The notes below the pieces were generated by a model. It worked only from the letters and a program-made list of their open reading frames with translations, ran no database searches and was not told where the DNA came from. From NCBI GenBank assembly GCA_035578155.1, contig JAPWDM010000001.1:168613498-168677497 (forward strand): a stretch of 64,000 nucleotides of DNA, in the 5' to 3' direction. Made by a program: the position numbers and the translations under genes. The first letter of the stretch is position 1; every line of letters begins with the position of its first letter. Shown here in pieces: positions 1 to 13,100 of this stretch. This DNA is from Brachynemurus nebulosus (Eukaryota; Arthropoda; Insecta; Neuroptera; Myrmeleontidae).

Positions 1-602
1 ATAAAGAGGCGACTTACGTCGTTACCTATTTGTAACCACACTCCAGAAGAAGACGTAATTATAATGAGTTGTCTGTCAAATGTTACTCTTAATAAGACTT
101 TCAAATTTGTTTAATTTTGTACAGTAAGGCTCAACGTAATGGTAAACTGGTAATTAGATTTTACCGTGCAGATGGTTTAAATAGTTATAAATTATAGCTA
201 TTTAATGACAAACAAATCAACCAAACTTTTCAATCTTATACCTAAACTTTTTCTATCAATAACAACTCACTCATATTTTATTTTAAAAATGCCTACTTTT
301 TTAGCTAATCGTACTTTTTAACTTGACCTAGTAGTGTACTTTTAAATAGTTTTAGAAATCAGTTTACTTATTGCAATTCAAATGTTTGATGAATTTCTGC
401 AAGGAAAATTCAGCTACTACACCATATCTCACCAGGTCACCATAAAAAACGCTTTTATATTCTCCAGCCGCCAAATTGATATCACTGTTGTGTGAGGACA
501 ATTTTGCCACGCATATTTGAAAAATAGTGTCCATAGCCTTTAATTTGAGATATTGCAGATCTATTTTAAGCAATACCAATTTTTGAAAGCAGGGTGTCCC
601 TT

Positions 603-727
<125 letters not shown>

Positions 728-2529
728 TGGGACGCAAAAACCGGGGGGGGTGGGCCAAGGGGTCCCGGCCCCCCGAAAATTACGTAAATTTTCCTTGCAT
801 TTATTTTATTCATATTAAACTGTTTACTGGTATTTTTCATTTGAAAATCGAATTTTCGGAGACGAAATTTTACGATAATATTTTACAATGTTATCGGAGA
901 ATTGGGTTATCAAAAAGTTGGGTTGTTTAAATTTTTGCTGGACCACTCGGTAGATTTGTAGTTGTTGTGCCCCTATATTATATATATATAAATTTTGGTG
1001 AATCGGCAACATTTTCGGATTGTGGCAACCTCCAAATAAAATTATATCATAGTCCCAAGCTCAAGTCTTACCATGACAGTGACAGTAGTAGCTGAATTTT
1101 CTTTCCAGTCGGAAATTCATTCAAACAATTGAAGATAGGAAGTAATGAAATAAAAATTTGAAATATATTTAGAAATACACTACCAGCTCAAGTGAGAAAG
1201 TACAATAAGCTAAAAAAATAAATAATTTTAAAATCAATCAAAGGGTCTCGCCGGGTAAGCATTATGTGGTTTCGGCCCAGCGGCTTTTTCGGCTATTCTT
1301 TTTCACGAATGTTGCTTATGGTGAATAATGTTCGAAAATATAGGTATTAAACCTCTATCGCCTATATTGTCAGAGATATGGGGGTAAAAACCCTTAAATT
1401 TAAAATTTTTTTTCCTCAAAACTATTGAAGATAATTAGATGAAATTAATAAAGAATGTTGACATAAAGTAGCTTTATATTATAGAATTTTTTACATTCGT
1501 ATGACGTTATTTACTAGATTAAAATAATAATTGAATTTTTGCGGATGCATGTTTTAGATCAACCCCTTGACTGACACCTATCAAAAAAATAAGTATATGT
1601 TATTTGGCTCTAACATAGTTATCGTGTGTAGAAATTTCAGCAAGGTCAGATTGGTGGAAGGTGTATTAAAAAAATATAAATTTAGGTTAAGTAACAATAA
1701 GACACCCCCTCGAAAAAAATCAGGGTTGTGATTTCGGTGAGTGACTATGGTATTTCTTTGCATTTTTCGACTCTGAGTGCGAATCTGGAATCAAGAAAAT
1801 TCTTATACCCCTAAAATTTTTGTATAGAGCCACAAATATCCCTTAAGTAGGTGTAAAGTTATGAATATCAATATCATTATTACAGAAAGGAATATAAATA
1901 GGCATTTTACAATCCTCGTGCCCTTATATTATTGCCAAGGGCTCCACCAAGGTGGTTTTAATGGATAGTATCATCATTCTAGAATTTGCATTGACCCATG
2001 TCTTTAAACTTTAAATAATTTATTTAGCTGTCTTCTAGTAAAAACACTCATTCTAAAAATTCATTATTGAAAAGCATTACTAAAGTTAAAGGCACTATCT
2101 TGATTGGTGAGCCGGATTAAAAACAACAGGTGGGTCAGGTCTGGCCCAGCGACCGTAGTTTTCTGACGTCTGGTTTAGAAGATTAATGGAAAAATTAATT
2201 TGTTTTGTTGTTAGACCTTCTGCTAACGAAAACTAACAGCGATTCAAAAAAATCATTTCATAAATAAAAGTTAATTGACCTTAATTTTTACGGTATACAA
2301 AGTTTAATTACCATATTTGATAAAAATAATATTGTTAGTAACCCTTCCTTCATCACTGGAAAGCTTTGAAATTAAAAGTCCACAAAATCAAATATGGCAG
2401 TTCATATTACTTATTGTAATAGACCGTGGTTTTAGAAAAGAGACATCAACGCCGATTTACATATGAATTTTATAATACGGGAAAGGTTAAACTTATCATT
2501 AAACGGATGCGTATGAAATATACCTCTTT

Positions 2530-2734
2530 TCAGATAAAATTGATCATGAGTTTTCGTTAAAAAATTAAATAATTCTTATATTCGAAACAAATCAATCTTC
2601 TATTCTTTTCTAAAAATAAACTGCAAATTTAAAATTTACATAAATGCAATAATAAAAGAGATAAAGCCAAGAAAACGGAAATTATTTAAATTCAAAGTTA
2701 GGAAGCATGGTTAAATTTAATTGAAATAGACCAT
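2530..2734 (+). repeat. Dispersed repeat, copy 1 of 2
   Basis: About 205 bp, nearly identical and in the same orientation as 29876-30080. The shared text starts at TTCAGATA, runs through TGATCATGAGTTTTCG, and ends with a GAAAT...CCATA block. No inverted termini or reading frame were seen. The second copy interrupts another transposon, which suggests a mobile short element. I do not recognise the family. Confidence 0.75.
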
Positions 2735-2848
2735 AACAAGGCCCTTAAAACCCCCAGAAAATTAAATTTATTTCCAAAAATTTTTAAAAACAATCAATAA
2801 ATTCCAAGTACATGTCTTTGTTTCTTACAAAATGCAGTGCATTACAAA

Positions 2849-3229
2849 TCTATAAATACATATAATAAAACTGTAAATGGTCCCAGGGCCGTGGAGAAAA
2901 ATCGTGGGCCCCGGGAATAAACTACAATCTTTTAAAAACTTCCTCCCAAGAAAATAAGTTATGAGCAAAAAAACCTTTCTTCCTTGGCCCTCTATCGGCA
3001 GTTACGCCCCCCCCTCAAGGCCGGGCCACGGGGCTAGAACCCCAGTTACCCCACCCTTTCTTCGGACCTGAATGGACCGTGTCTGTATGTACATGGAATA
3101 TTTTTGGAAAATTGTACTGATATTATAGACAGTTATTAATTTAGATACCAAAACAGCGATATTTAAATTTTGACCTGTCCATCTGTCTGTGCACGTACCA
3201 TGCAAAAACTACTAGGAGGATTTTGATGA
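2849..3229 (+). mobile_element. Helitron 5' fragment, family A, interrupted by a hAT MITE
   Basis: It begins TC after an A, then TATAAATACATATAATAAAAC, which is the 5' end seen at 56788 and, on the minus strand, at 46950. After the inserted MITE the match continues with GTGTCTGTATGTACATGG, an AAAACAGCGAT block, and the start of the family tandem unit (CAAAAACTACTAGGAGGATT). The fragment stops where the right foldback arm begins, so its 3' part is missing. Confidence 0.7.
2884..3070 (+). mobile_element. hAT-like MITE with 8-bp target duplication
   Basis: It starts CAGGGCCGTGG and ends CGGACCTG. It is flanked by AATGGTCC (2876-2883) and AATGGACC (3071-3078), an 8-bp duplication with one mismatch. 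It sits inside a Helitron fragment whose family-A sequence continues on both sides, which confirms the insertion. It is GC-rich compared with its surroundings and non-coding. The 198-bp element at 35188-35385 has the same ends in the opposite orientation. Confidence 0.8.
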
Positions 3230-3484
3230 AATTTGAATGATTTTAAAAATATTTATTTTTTTAGCTTATTGTACTTTCTCACTTGAGCTGGTAGTGTATT
3301 TCTAAATATATTTCAATTTTTTATTTCATTACTTCCTATCTTCAATTGTTTGAATGAATTTCCGACTGAAAAAAAAATTCAGTTACTACTGTCACTGTCA
3401 TGGTAAGACTTGAGCTTGGGACTATGATAGAATTTTATTTGGAGGTTGCCACAATCCGAAAATGATGCCAATTCGCCAAAATTT

Positions 3485-3485
3485 A

Positions 3486-3577
<92 letters not shown>

Positions 3578-3578
3578 G
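3485..3578. repeat. (TA)n microsatellite in the right foldback arm
   Basis: A TA run with one TG interruption, flanked by ATAAATTTT-type sequence. It corresponds to the short TA run at about 976-989 in the left arm and is much longer, so the run expanded after the arms formed or slipped independently. Confidence 0.95.
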
Positions 3579-3771
3579 ATAAATTTTCCGCAATTCTCCG
3601 ACAACATTGTAAAATATTATCGTAAAATTTCGTCTCCGAAAATTTGGTTTTCAAATAAAAAATAGTGAACAGTTTAATAAGAATAAAATGAATGAAAGGA
3701 AATTTACGTAATTTCCGGGGAGTCGGGACCCCTTTGCCACCACCACCACCCCCCCCACCGGTTTCTGCGTC

Positions 3772-3774
<3 letters not shown>

Positions 3775-3814
<40 letters not shown>
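3775..3814. repeat. (TA)n microsatellite
   Basis: A TA run of about 40 bp just inside the C-rich patch of the right foldback arm. It is the counterpart of the 124-bp run at 603-726 in the left arm. Confidence 0.95.
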
Positions 3815-3816
<2 letters not shown>

Positions 3817-4643
3817 TTTCTAGGACATTCTTTCTGAATGGGACACCCTGCTTTCAAAAATTGGTGTTGCTTAAAATAGATCTGCAATATCTCAAATTAA
3901 AGGTTATGGACTCTATTTTTCAAATATGCGTGGCAAAATTGTCCTCACACAACAGTGATTTCAATATGGCGGCTGGAGAATATAAAAGCGTTTTTTATGG
4001 TGACCTGGTGAGATATGGTGTAGTAGCTGAATTTTCCTTGCAGAAATTCATCAAACATTTGAATTGCAATAAGTAAACTGATTTCTAAAACTATTTAAAA
4101 GTACACTACTAGGTCAAGTTAAAAAGTACGATAAGCTAAAAAAGTAGGCATTTTTAAAATAAAATATGAGTGAGTTGTTATTGATAGAAACAGTTTAGGT
4201 ATAAGATTGAAAAATTTGTTGATTTGTTTGTCATTAAATAGCTATAATTTATAACTATTTAAACCATTTGCACGGTAAAAACTAATTACTAGTTTACCAT
4301 TACGTTGAGCCATACTGTACAAATTTGAAAATCTTATTAAGAGTAACATTTGACAGCCAACTCATTATAATTACGTCTTCTTCTGGAGTGTGGTTACAAA
4401 TAGGTAACGACGTAAGTCGCCTCTTTATATTATTATCATTAATATTTCAGTTGTTTTTGTTTAATTAGGTTGGATTATATTATTATATTATCTTTTTCTA
4501 ACTCGTAATGTTAAATTGAGAAGGAGTATTTTTGAGGAGTATTAAAAATTTTGTATTCAGTTATTGGTTTAAAATCTATATGACGTCATTTTGAAGGGTT
4601 GAACTAATTTGTGACGTAATTGTCTAAATATATTACTTCGGGT

Positions 4644-4651
<8 letters not shown>

Positions 4652-4730
<79 letters not shown>
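4652..4730. repeat. (TA)n microsatellite
   Basis: A TA run of about 79 bp immediately upstream of a dispersed repeat copy (4729-4862). The same TA-then-AATTTTAGTG junction occurs elsewhere, so this microsatellite is part of the repeat family. Confidence 0.95.
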
Positions 4731-4733
<3 letters not shown>

Positions 4734-4862
4734 TTTAGTGAATATTATTTTCGGTTTCTAGGGACCTCAAAACAAATTTCTGCCATAGTCCCGGGCTCAA
4801 GTCGCGTCATGACACCTACTGTAATAGCTGAATTTCCAGAATTCTTTCTGGAAATTCGCTAA
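4729..4862 (+). repeat. Dispersed AATTTTAGTGAAT repeat
   Basis: This copy runs AATTTTAGTGAATATT, then GGGACCTCAAAACAAATTTC, TGCCATAGTCCCGGGCTCAA, and a TAATAGCTGAATTTCC tail. Clear relatives lie at 17539-17665 and 45213-45345, and more diverged ones inside both foldback arms (about 984-1120 and 3378-3490). All start next to a TA run or short AT repeat. Family unknown; no coding capacity. Confidence 0.8.
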
Positions 4863-6944
4863 TAGAGCATAATTATTTTTGTTCATAGTAATCTAATTTT
4901 TAATATATAAGGTCGTTTCTACACCATATAATGCCGCTGTTGAGTCGATAAAATATTTTTACAGAGCTGGTTTCGATCGCATTCCAGTATCATAACATCA
5001 CAGAGAGTTTATAGGGTGAGATCAGATTATTTTACGATCCCGAGACTAAACTTCGTACTTTAACCCTCATAATAGGGACTAAACGTACCACGGAACTAGA
5101 AATACCAAATGGAATTTGATGGAATAAATTTAATTTAAAAGGAATGAAATTTTTCCCGAAAGTTCTTAATTCAGTATTCATGGAATTTTCAGCTATTCGA
5201 TATTCCCAACACGCAGCCAATAATATTCTGTCTATATCCAGTATTATTGATCGTCCAATATTACTGGAAAATCATGTATTATACTTTACCGCACTTTCGG
5301 TCATATTTCTAAGAACAACTAAATTAATACTGTTGGTATGAAATTATTACGAATTGTTGTTGGATATAATACCAAAACGATATTATATGTTCACCTTCAC
5401 ATTTTCACCTACCCCCCCCCCCCCCACACACACACACATAAATGAAACACATTCTGTCGCAGTAATTAATTAATTTTTCTTCGATATTATTAATGCTCTG
5501 TATTGAAAATCACTCTGTTCTAAGGAAAATATTTATCATCAGTTTTCAGAGAAAGAATGAAAAAACAATGTTATTTATTCTTTACCTTTTTATCCCTTTT
5601 TACTTTCTTTAGTAATCAAATAAAAAAAGTTTTTTATTACGATTTTTTCTTACATTATTCGAAATTTCTTCAACAAAAGTTTCGAAAAAATTTCTCTTAA
5701 TATCAATAACAAAAAGCTATCGATCAGCTTACTATTGTTTGCTTAAATGTTTAAATCGAATTTAGCAAGATTTTAATTAAATATAGTCAAATTTTCGTAA
5801 AAATCTCAAAATTGTGAATCGTACTTTTAAATATATAAAACTAATAATTTAAACGTAACCGAATAGGAACACTTATGCGATAGAGCGGGACTGCATAAAG
5901 AAAGTTTTATGAAAATACATAGCTCAAAACCTCACGGTTTCTCTGAAAATTACCAAACATGATAAAGGAATAGATAGTTATAAAAGTTGGCACTGGTGAA
6001 AGCTCCAGCTAAATTTTACACAGTAAATAATAGAAAAAGTCCTATCCAGTACTCCTACTCTAACATATCTGACATCTTCACAAAACTATTAATGTTATCA
6101 TTATAGTAACTGAAGTTGAATCTTGTCCAAATTCATATACACATAATAATTTCCGTTCTTGAACGTATAAAAGTAACTTTTGTCCTGTACTGTATACACT
6201 ACTGTATCTCTGCCAACTTTTTTTCGTAGGTATATATTCAATTTAATTAGCACCAAGGATACGTTTACCGTTAATGAAAAATACCTTTTCCTGCTTCTGG
6301 ACAATTTCAATTTTGTTCCTTCTTTTTCATTTCATCATCTGACAAAAGTTATGAACTTACGGAATGTTGAGCGAACAGACGAGTACGTCTGTCTGTTTGT
6401 AGATATATTTTGTTTGTCCGTCTGTTTTCCTTAATTTGTATATATCAACTAACACTGTTAATTACCCCGTACATACTTTGTTTGTTACACTAAAAATGAA
6501 TTCTATTAGGAGGTGTTTCTTTAGTGCTACACGGAGAGAAAATTCCTATAAAAATTACTGTGCTCATACTAAAATCGACGTGTAACAGGCGAACATATCC
6601 AATTTTTGTACGGTAAAATTATAAAAATTACAATAATATAAAAGCGTTGTAAAAACTCATGATTGTTAATTTGTTTTTCCTAAGTGGATTCAATAGGGAA
6701 AATTTGTAAGCTTTTGAAAAGTACATAGGTATTTATATAAATATTCTTCTGGATTTATTTTTTACACAACGATTAAACAAAGTACTTGGAAAGCATTGGA
6801 CTATGAAAAAAAATTTTTTTAATAGAAAAGAAATGCCATTAAGGTTGGGGCATTAAGGGCAAGAAACGTTGTCCAGTTGGTGTAGGTTGCCCTTATAAAA
6901 GTTACTTATATAAAGTCAAATTCTAAGATTTGTCAATGAAAGGA
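4863..6944. other. No recognisable gene
   Basis: AT-rich DNA without an open frame of note. It holds a poly-C plus CA run at about 5411-5440. A short ACGGAGAGAAAATTCC stretch near 6527 recalls the CAC-GAGAAAAAA ends at 33.3 and 34.9 kb, but no partner end was found. Confidence 0.5.
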
Positions 6945-8013
6945 GGGGTGTCTACGAGGCCTTATTTTCGCCCCATCCCCTCCATGAATTCTTATATGTG
7001 CATTAAGTTTACATGAAGGTAAATAGTAAGATGGAGTGAATATTATGCCGGAATATTCTCATTTATAATTTATTTTTCAGTTAATCTCATTATTATAGGA
7101 AGGTTTTATGAAAAGTCAAAATTCTGAAATTAATCAACTTTATTTAGATAATTCCAAAAGTTTCAACATTTTTAAACTTTATACTCCTTGTCTAGTCTTC
7201 ATTCTCGTCACTCTAATAACTTTCAATATTTGCATCCATTAAAAATTTTTTGAAGTCGCACGCAACTCTTCGAATAGTATGATCTTGATATCTGTTGTAA
7301 CTTAAGTACCAGATTACGGAGGCAATATGAGCACAACAACCAAGTTTGGCCCCTACTTTGCACTGACAGTACCAAGTTAGTACAGTGGTGGAATTGTACT
7401 CTATCCAAAGGGAGTATATTTTGGAAGCTGTGTGCCTAGACTTAATTTTTATTCTTAAAATATCACTCGAATCTTTATGTAAAAATATTTTATCAAGATC
7501 TTGGTCATCTATGTAAAAGTGGAAAATTTCCATTTTTGTCACTCCTATATCCCGTCAAAACGACGAAGTGATATGTTCCAACAAGTTTGTGCCGTGGTGG
7601 CACTTCAATAAATTTATTTTATGCATTTATATAATGACCAATTTTTTAATTGTAAAATAATTTTATTTGTGTTTATCTATGAGCGCAAAGTGGAAGCAAC
7701 GTAATTTTCAAATAAATTGTACAGTAACATGAGAACATTAAAATAACATAAAAAATAAACTTCTTCCTCCATGCGCCCTATATAAAAAAAAATTGAAATG
7801 TTATTGAAAATGTGCTATTTTGAACGAAAATCGCAGTTAGACCAAAGTTCGGTAATGCTCCCAGCGGTAATACCAATTGTAGTTTTTTTCCTTTTATATA
7901 CATGTTTTCTTGTCAGGCATATAGTCTACTTTCACGATATATAAAGAAAACATTAAATCGTAGACCTTTTTTTTGTCATTTTTGGGACAGAAATAAGGCC
8001 TTATCGATACCCC
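6945..8013. mobile_element. Element carrying a SWIM-domain relic
   Basis: The left end GGGGTGTCTACGAGGCCTTA is matched by a reverse-complement right end (TAAGGCCTTATCGATACCCC). The inverted repeats continue about 35-40 bp inward with mismatches. They enclose a minus-strand frame with a SWIM zinc-finger signature. No convincing target-site duplication was seen, so the superfamily is open. Confidence 0.6.
7213..7542 (-). pseudogene. SWIM zinc-finger protein fragment (transposon-derived)
   Basis: A 109-residue frame contains WYCQCKVGAKLGCCAHIASV, which fits the SWIM pattern C-x-C-x(n)-C-x-H (Cys at about residues 59 and 61, the CAH pair about 70-72). This is followed by WYLSYNRYQDH. SWIM domains bind zinc and are common in proteins of MULE-type and related transposons; from memory, similar SWIM proteins are repeated in aphid and hydra genomes. 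Only the C-terminal part is present, stops lie just upstream of the Met, and no catalytic domain was seen. I read it as a decayed passenger or transposase remnant on the strand opposite to the numbering. Confidence 0.6.
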
Positions 8014-8889
8014 TGCTTTGTCGGAGGTTATATCAATAAAATTATTGAAAAATTCCGTCAAAGTCAAATTTACGCTTCAGTTTTCGTTAAAATAAAACAA
8101 GAATCAACATGGTCTATCGACTGGTTCAGATGTTAACGTTGATAGTTACGTAAAAAACGCGATTAAAATTTCCAATTTTCAATTTCGCATACTAATAGGC
8201 AAATAATTTAATCTTATGATTAATCTCGCATTTTTACACCGTATAGTAATCCATCTTCGACAGTGTATTTTCTTAATTCGTCTATAACTTTTTGTTTTAA
8301 ATTTTAATAAAACGTCTTTAGTCTTATACACATATAATTAGCTTTCAACAAACGTAATAAAGTAATGTATTACATCAAGCGACTGAACCCCTTCACGCAC
8401 ATAAGAGTAGGAAGAGTGGAAAAAAATTATATTAGGTATGTTTAAAACTATTTATTAGGGCCTATTTAAACATATGAATAACAAATTACTTAATATATTT
8501 TTATATAATTTTTGAGCATAGGACAAATATGTCCCAGTTTCAGTACATAGTACAAATCACGGAAGTATGAAAAATTTTAAGTGATTAAAGTATTCTACTT
8601 TAGTTATCTTACTATAATTTACTTACCAAGATTGATAACTTTTTGTCGCAATAATTTATTACGTATACAATTTTAGTTTGAATAAATTGAAACTAAAAAT
8701 TAATCGGACAACTTTGCAACTTTGCAATTTTATTCAAATTGACGGGTTATTGCGTTGCCAATGCACGAAATTATTAAAGCTACTATAGAAGAATAACAGT
8801 ATAAACATACAAATGTTTTAAACAGTATTGTGTAAAACGTAAATATAAATTGGGGACAAATATGTCCTATTTACATTATAAGGGGTTAA

Positions 8890-9783
8890 CCAATAAAACA
8901 AATTAGTATAATTCCTATTATTATTTAATACATTGTTACTATGGTTCTGAAAACAGTTAAATTTACCAGTACGAATTTTTGTTTCATTTTTATCGAGTTT
9001 ACCTACAATGAATTGACCAATGAAATGTTTTGTACCATTTTTTTCGCTGCAAAAATTTGTCCTAACTTTTTTTTCCACGGTAAAAGTGAAAAAACTATAA
9101 TATTCTTATGGGACTTGATATACATGAGTTAAATTGTCGTTATAAGAAATAATATTTTTTAAAAAATGTAGATAAAAATGCATAGAACATGGATGAGCTT
9201 TAACGAAAACAAACAGGTTAATTACCCAGTTACGTACTCATTCTTCTCTTTTTATATTTTCTATTTTCATCATTTTATTTTTGCATTTTGTGACATTATT
9301 TTTCCATAAGATAACATATTTAATAATGGTGTGCTGATAATAGCTATATGGTGGTATGTGTACTCACTTTACGTATAATATGTCCCCCCAACTTTCGTCT
9401 GGTTTATAACCTCAGAAAATTGATTAAATATCGAATCATTTTCAGTGGTGAGGGATTTATTTTGCTACTTAAAAATTCGACATTTCTTTGTTGCTTTAGC
9501 TGAAAAAGATTTTACCGTATAATATTTTTATGCTGACAATTTAACTCGCGTGTATCAAGTTCCATAAGAATATTGTAGTTGTCTCACTTTTACCATGGAA
9601 AAAATGTTAGGACAGATTTTTACAGCGAAAAAAAATGATGCAAAACATTTCATTGGTCATTTCATTGTAGGTAAACACGATAAAACCGAAACAAAAATTC
9701 GTATTGGTAAATTTAACAGATTTCAGAACCATGGTAACAATGTATTAAATAATAATATGAATTATACTAATTTTATTTATTCG
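8890..9783. mobile_element. TTAA-flanked foldback element
   Basis: Flanked by TTAA at 8886-8889 and 9784-9787. The arms, about 8890-9135 and 9540-9783, are inverted copies of about 250 bp; inner landmarks are GTTACTATGGTTCTGAAA and its complement. TTAA duplications are typical of piggyBac and some other superfamilies, but no transposase is present. Both arms contain an outward-reading Met frame with similar peptides (KHFIG.FIVGK), which the inverted symmetry forces and which need not mean function. Confidence 0.7.
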
Positions 9784-9968
9784 TTAAATTATCTCACCGT
9801 ATTACACTTGAATTTTATATTTTTCTGAATAAATTTGTGTTTTCTACAACTCAGATTTCTTGACTAAAAACAATTTAACTTGAAGAACTGTCAACCCAAC
9901 TTCAGCTTCGCTATTGCGTGAAATTTTTCTTCCGAAAATTCACAAAAATTATTTTGTTTTTGTAACTA

Positions 9969-10584
9969 ACAAGGAATGTTACGGAAGTGTACCCCTACAA
10001 TTTTGTTCATTTTAAGATATATTGTAGTACTTGACAAAGTAACAAACATATTTTAATTGTAGGTGCCCAATCCCATATTTAGGGGGTAAAACACTCGTTC
10101 AAAAATTTGCTGAAAAATCATATTTTGGTATTTTTCCCATACTAGCTAGCCCTTAAGCCATTTTGATGAAAAGTGGTCAAAAGATTTAGACTGAAGTTAC
10201 ATTACTATAGAATTTTTTTCATTGGGGTCACTTAATTTTTAAGGGTTGAAACATCCTTAGGAGTGGGTTTAAAAAAAAAAATTAGGGAAATCATAGTTCA
10301 AATTATTTAAAATTCTGTAAAGAGGCTACAAGTTATTAGTTAATAAATAATACGTGTTACCCACTGTAATGGCGCGGCGTAACTGGGGGGCTCTATTTTG
10401 ACCACTTTACATCAAAATTGCTTAAGGGCTAGTATGTGAAAAATACAAAAATATGATTTTTCAGGAAATTTTTGAAGGGGTGTTTTACTCCCTAAATATG
10501 GGATTGGACACATATAATTAAAATATGTTTGTTACTTTGTCAAGTACTACAAAATCGCAGGGGTACACTTGTAACATTCCTTGT
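9969..10584. mobile_element. Foldback MITE
   Basis: Arms of about 200 bp (9969-10180 and 10395-10584) start ACAAGGAATGTTAC and remain alignable through TACTTGACAAAGTAACAAAC and a TTAGGGAGTAAAAC-type block. The spacer of about 215 bp is unrelated to the arms. Flanking dinucleotides do not give a clear duplication. Non-coding. Confidence 0.8.
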
Positions 10585-11596
10585 AAGTATAATATGATAA
10601 TAGTTGAATTACTTGTTACTCCAGTAATTTTTTGTAGTCATTAGAAGCATTATTTTCTATGGTCATTTCATATTCCAGCGGTCGACAATAGTAGCCCATA
10701 CTGTACAGAAACACAATTAAATACTGTATTTGACTGTAGTTATACTGTGAAAATAGTAAATATGGAATACTACTAAATAACTATACACATTTAGGTAGCA
10801 ACTGACTGTGTGTTCGTTCTATTTATACCAATAAATTGTTAGTACAGTTGGGGTATATCTGCCAATCTATCATCCCATAATATACTCTGTACGTGCACAA
10901 ACAATGCAACCACTTGCACTTGTAGCGTACATGTACTGTAGATATTTATACAGTAAAAGCTCCCTAATCTTGACAAGCATGTCCAGGACTATTCTCTAGT
11001 CTTGACATTCCCACTAGTTGCTACCCCTATGCGCACTGAACGCGCAACGTACGCAATTTAAATCTAAAAAAAGAGATAGGTAGAGAAGGATACCAAATAT
11101 ACGCTATACGCGTCATTAGTTATGAATTTAATTAGTTACGGAAGAACCATGGTGGGAGAAAATATTGTCAAGAGCAGAGAAATTATCCAGTCAAGATTAG
11201 AGAGACAGCAAGTTTACGGAGCGCAAGTTTACGGGGCTTCTACTGTAATTTACTGAGTTTTCACAAATGTTATTCTGTTAACCTACTTTGCTATTCTAGA
11301 AATAAATTTAAAATGTTTATGAAATTAAAATGTTTATATATACACGTTTGTTAAAATAGGTAATAAATATCGGTTGTTTCCATTGAAAAAATTTCGACAT
11401 ACATCCATCTTTATTATGCCAAATTAAACGTAAACATCCGATGAAAACACAATAATTAATGTAATTAAGTCGCTGTAAAAATTTGCACATACGTCCTTGT
11501 TTATTAAATTAAATTTAATGTGAACTTCCGATGAAAATACAATAATTGTAATTATTGTATATATCACTGTGTTATGGACTAATTTATCTATCTTAA

Positions 11597-12462
11597 GGGG
11601 GTCCACTAGTGTGATATTTTGAAAAAATTGGAAAATTTTTTTGCATGTTTAAAAATAACATACTAAAATTTCAAGTGCTTATCTCAAATAGTATTTGAGT
11701 TACAGCCATCTGAAGAATGAATTCTGATTTTCATTGTTAACTTTGCGGTATTGAGAAAAGTATGAAGGTTAATATTTTCGGAGTTTTTGGACGTGGCTGC
11801 CAGTCACATGTTGTGGAGCAGCTAGACCCTGGCACATTTAAACGACTTATCTAGTTTTACTATGACCGTTATAGTGAGTACATCATAAATAATTTTAATA
11901 AAAATTATCAGTAAGATAAAGAAAAACTACATTTTTCAAATTTGCTGCAGTTATAACTCGAAGACAAATCATCCGATCGATTTGATTCTTATCGAAGCTT
12001 CTTTTGTATATGCTTCTTCGCGCCATGAACCTCCAATTTTCCGATCGAATAAAAAATGTAATTTTCGCAGGCCAAAAGTTATCAAATTTTCGAGCAAAAT
12101 TTGAAACATTTTTTTAAAAACTCCGCCATTTTGTTAAATTTCAACTATTTTTTCGATTTGGGTTTACGGAACGGGCAATACCTTCTAGTTTAATAGGCTT
12201 TTTGTTTGTTTTTTTTTTTTTTAATTTCAAGCACTGGGAATGTCGCTATCACTGCAACAGTGGGGGAACTTTTTTTTTGGAGCCTTTGGAGATCTCAAAT
12301 AACCCAGTGAATTTTCAGTTTTTTGGTCCAGAAATTTTATCTTGAATTTACTATATATCGGCGAATATATCCTTAAAATATTAAAGTAATCCATACAGTA
12401 GTTTTCTTTAAAAAAATTCCCCAAAATCACCTTTTTTCAGGCGGTCACACTAGTGGTCCACC
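11597..12462. mobile_element. TTAA-flanked element, GGGGGTCCACTAGTG ends
   Basis: TTAA at 11593-11596 and 12463-12466 flanks termini GGGGGTCCACTAGTGTGA and TCACACTAGTGGTCCACC. Only the outermost 20 bp or so are good inverted repeats. The interior is AT-rich without a frame. Non-autonomous; piggyBac-like by duplication type only. Confidence 0.7.
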
Positions 12463-12984
12463 TTAAGGCTATCACTTAAGGATCGCAATAACAGATCGCA
12501 ACTTATTAAGTATCTTGATGACCTGAATCAAACCAAATATTCGGAAAATTCAAATTTTCAAATATTCCGAAAATCGGTTATTAATTTATCATGGCGTTTC
12601 CACTATTATATATGTCAATTATTGCAATTTTTCAAAAATTTAAATAATAAATTACAACGTCGACTAAAACACACAAATCTCAGAAACTCACAGTTTTCCT
12701 AGTGACACATTTGACAATTTCAAATAACTGTCAACCGACAGAAATTTTGTGTTGGTGTTCTGTGAATTGTTTCTTCTTCCTTATAGATTGTAAAGAAGGA
12801 AAAATATAGTCTTGACCTTTGAAGGGTTCGGTTTTGTAGCTCCCAGCACTTCGGAAAAGATTTCGGAATGGATACCTATACTTGGACTTTTTCTGTTATG
12901 ATCGAATGAAACTAAGCCAATCTTTAAAGAGAAATGATGATGGTTTTTATTGGACTTCGGTATAAAAGTACTTAAAGAAATAGA

Positions 12985-13100
12985 CAGGGGTGTGAAGAGA
13001 AATCAAGGGCCCCAAGGACAAACAATCGCGGGCCCTCATCAAAAATTAAATTTACCTAAAGCTGCACGTCTTTAGGGACTTGAGCCCCAGGATTACGTTC
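12985..13100 (+). mobile_element. hAT-like left-end fragment
   Basis: CAGGGGTGTGAAGAGAAATC followed by GGGCCCC resembles the end at 2884 (CAGGGCCGTGGAGAAAAATC). A sequence resembling the opposite end of the family lies at 14600-14709. The 8-bp flanks do not match, so I do not join them into one element. Confidence 0.4.
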
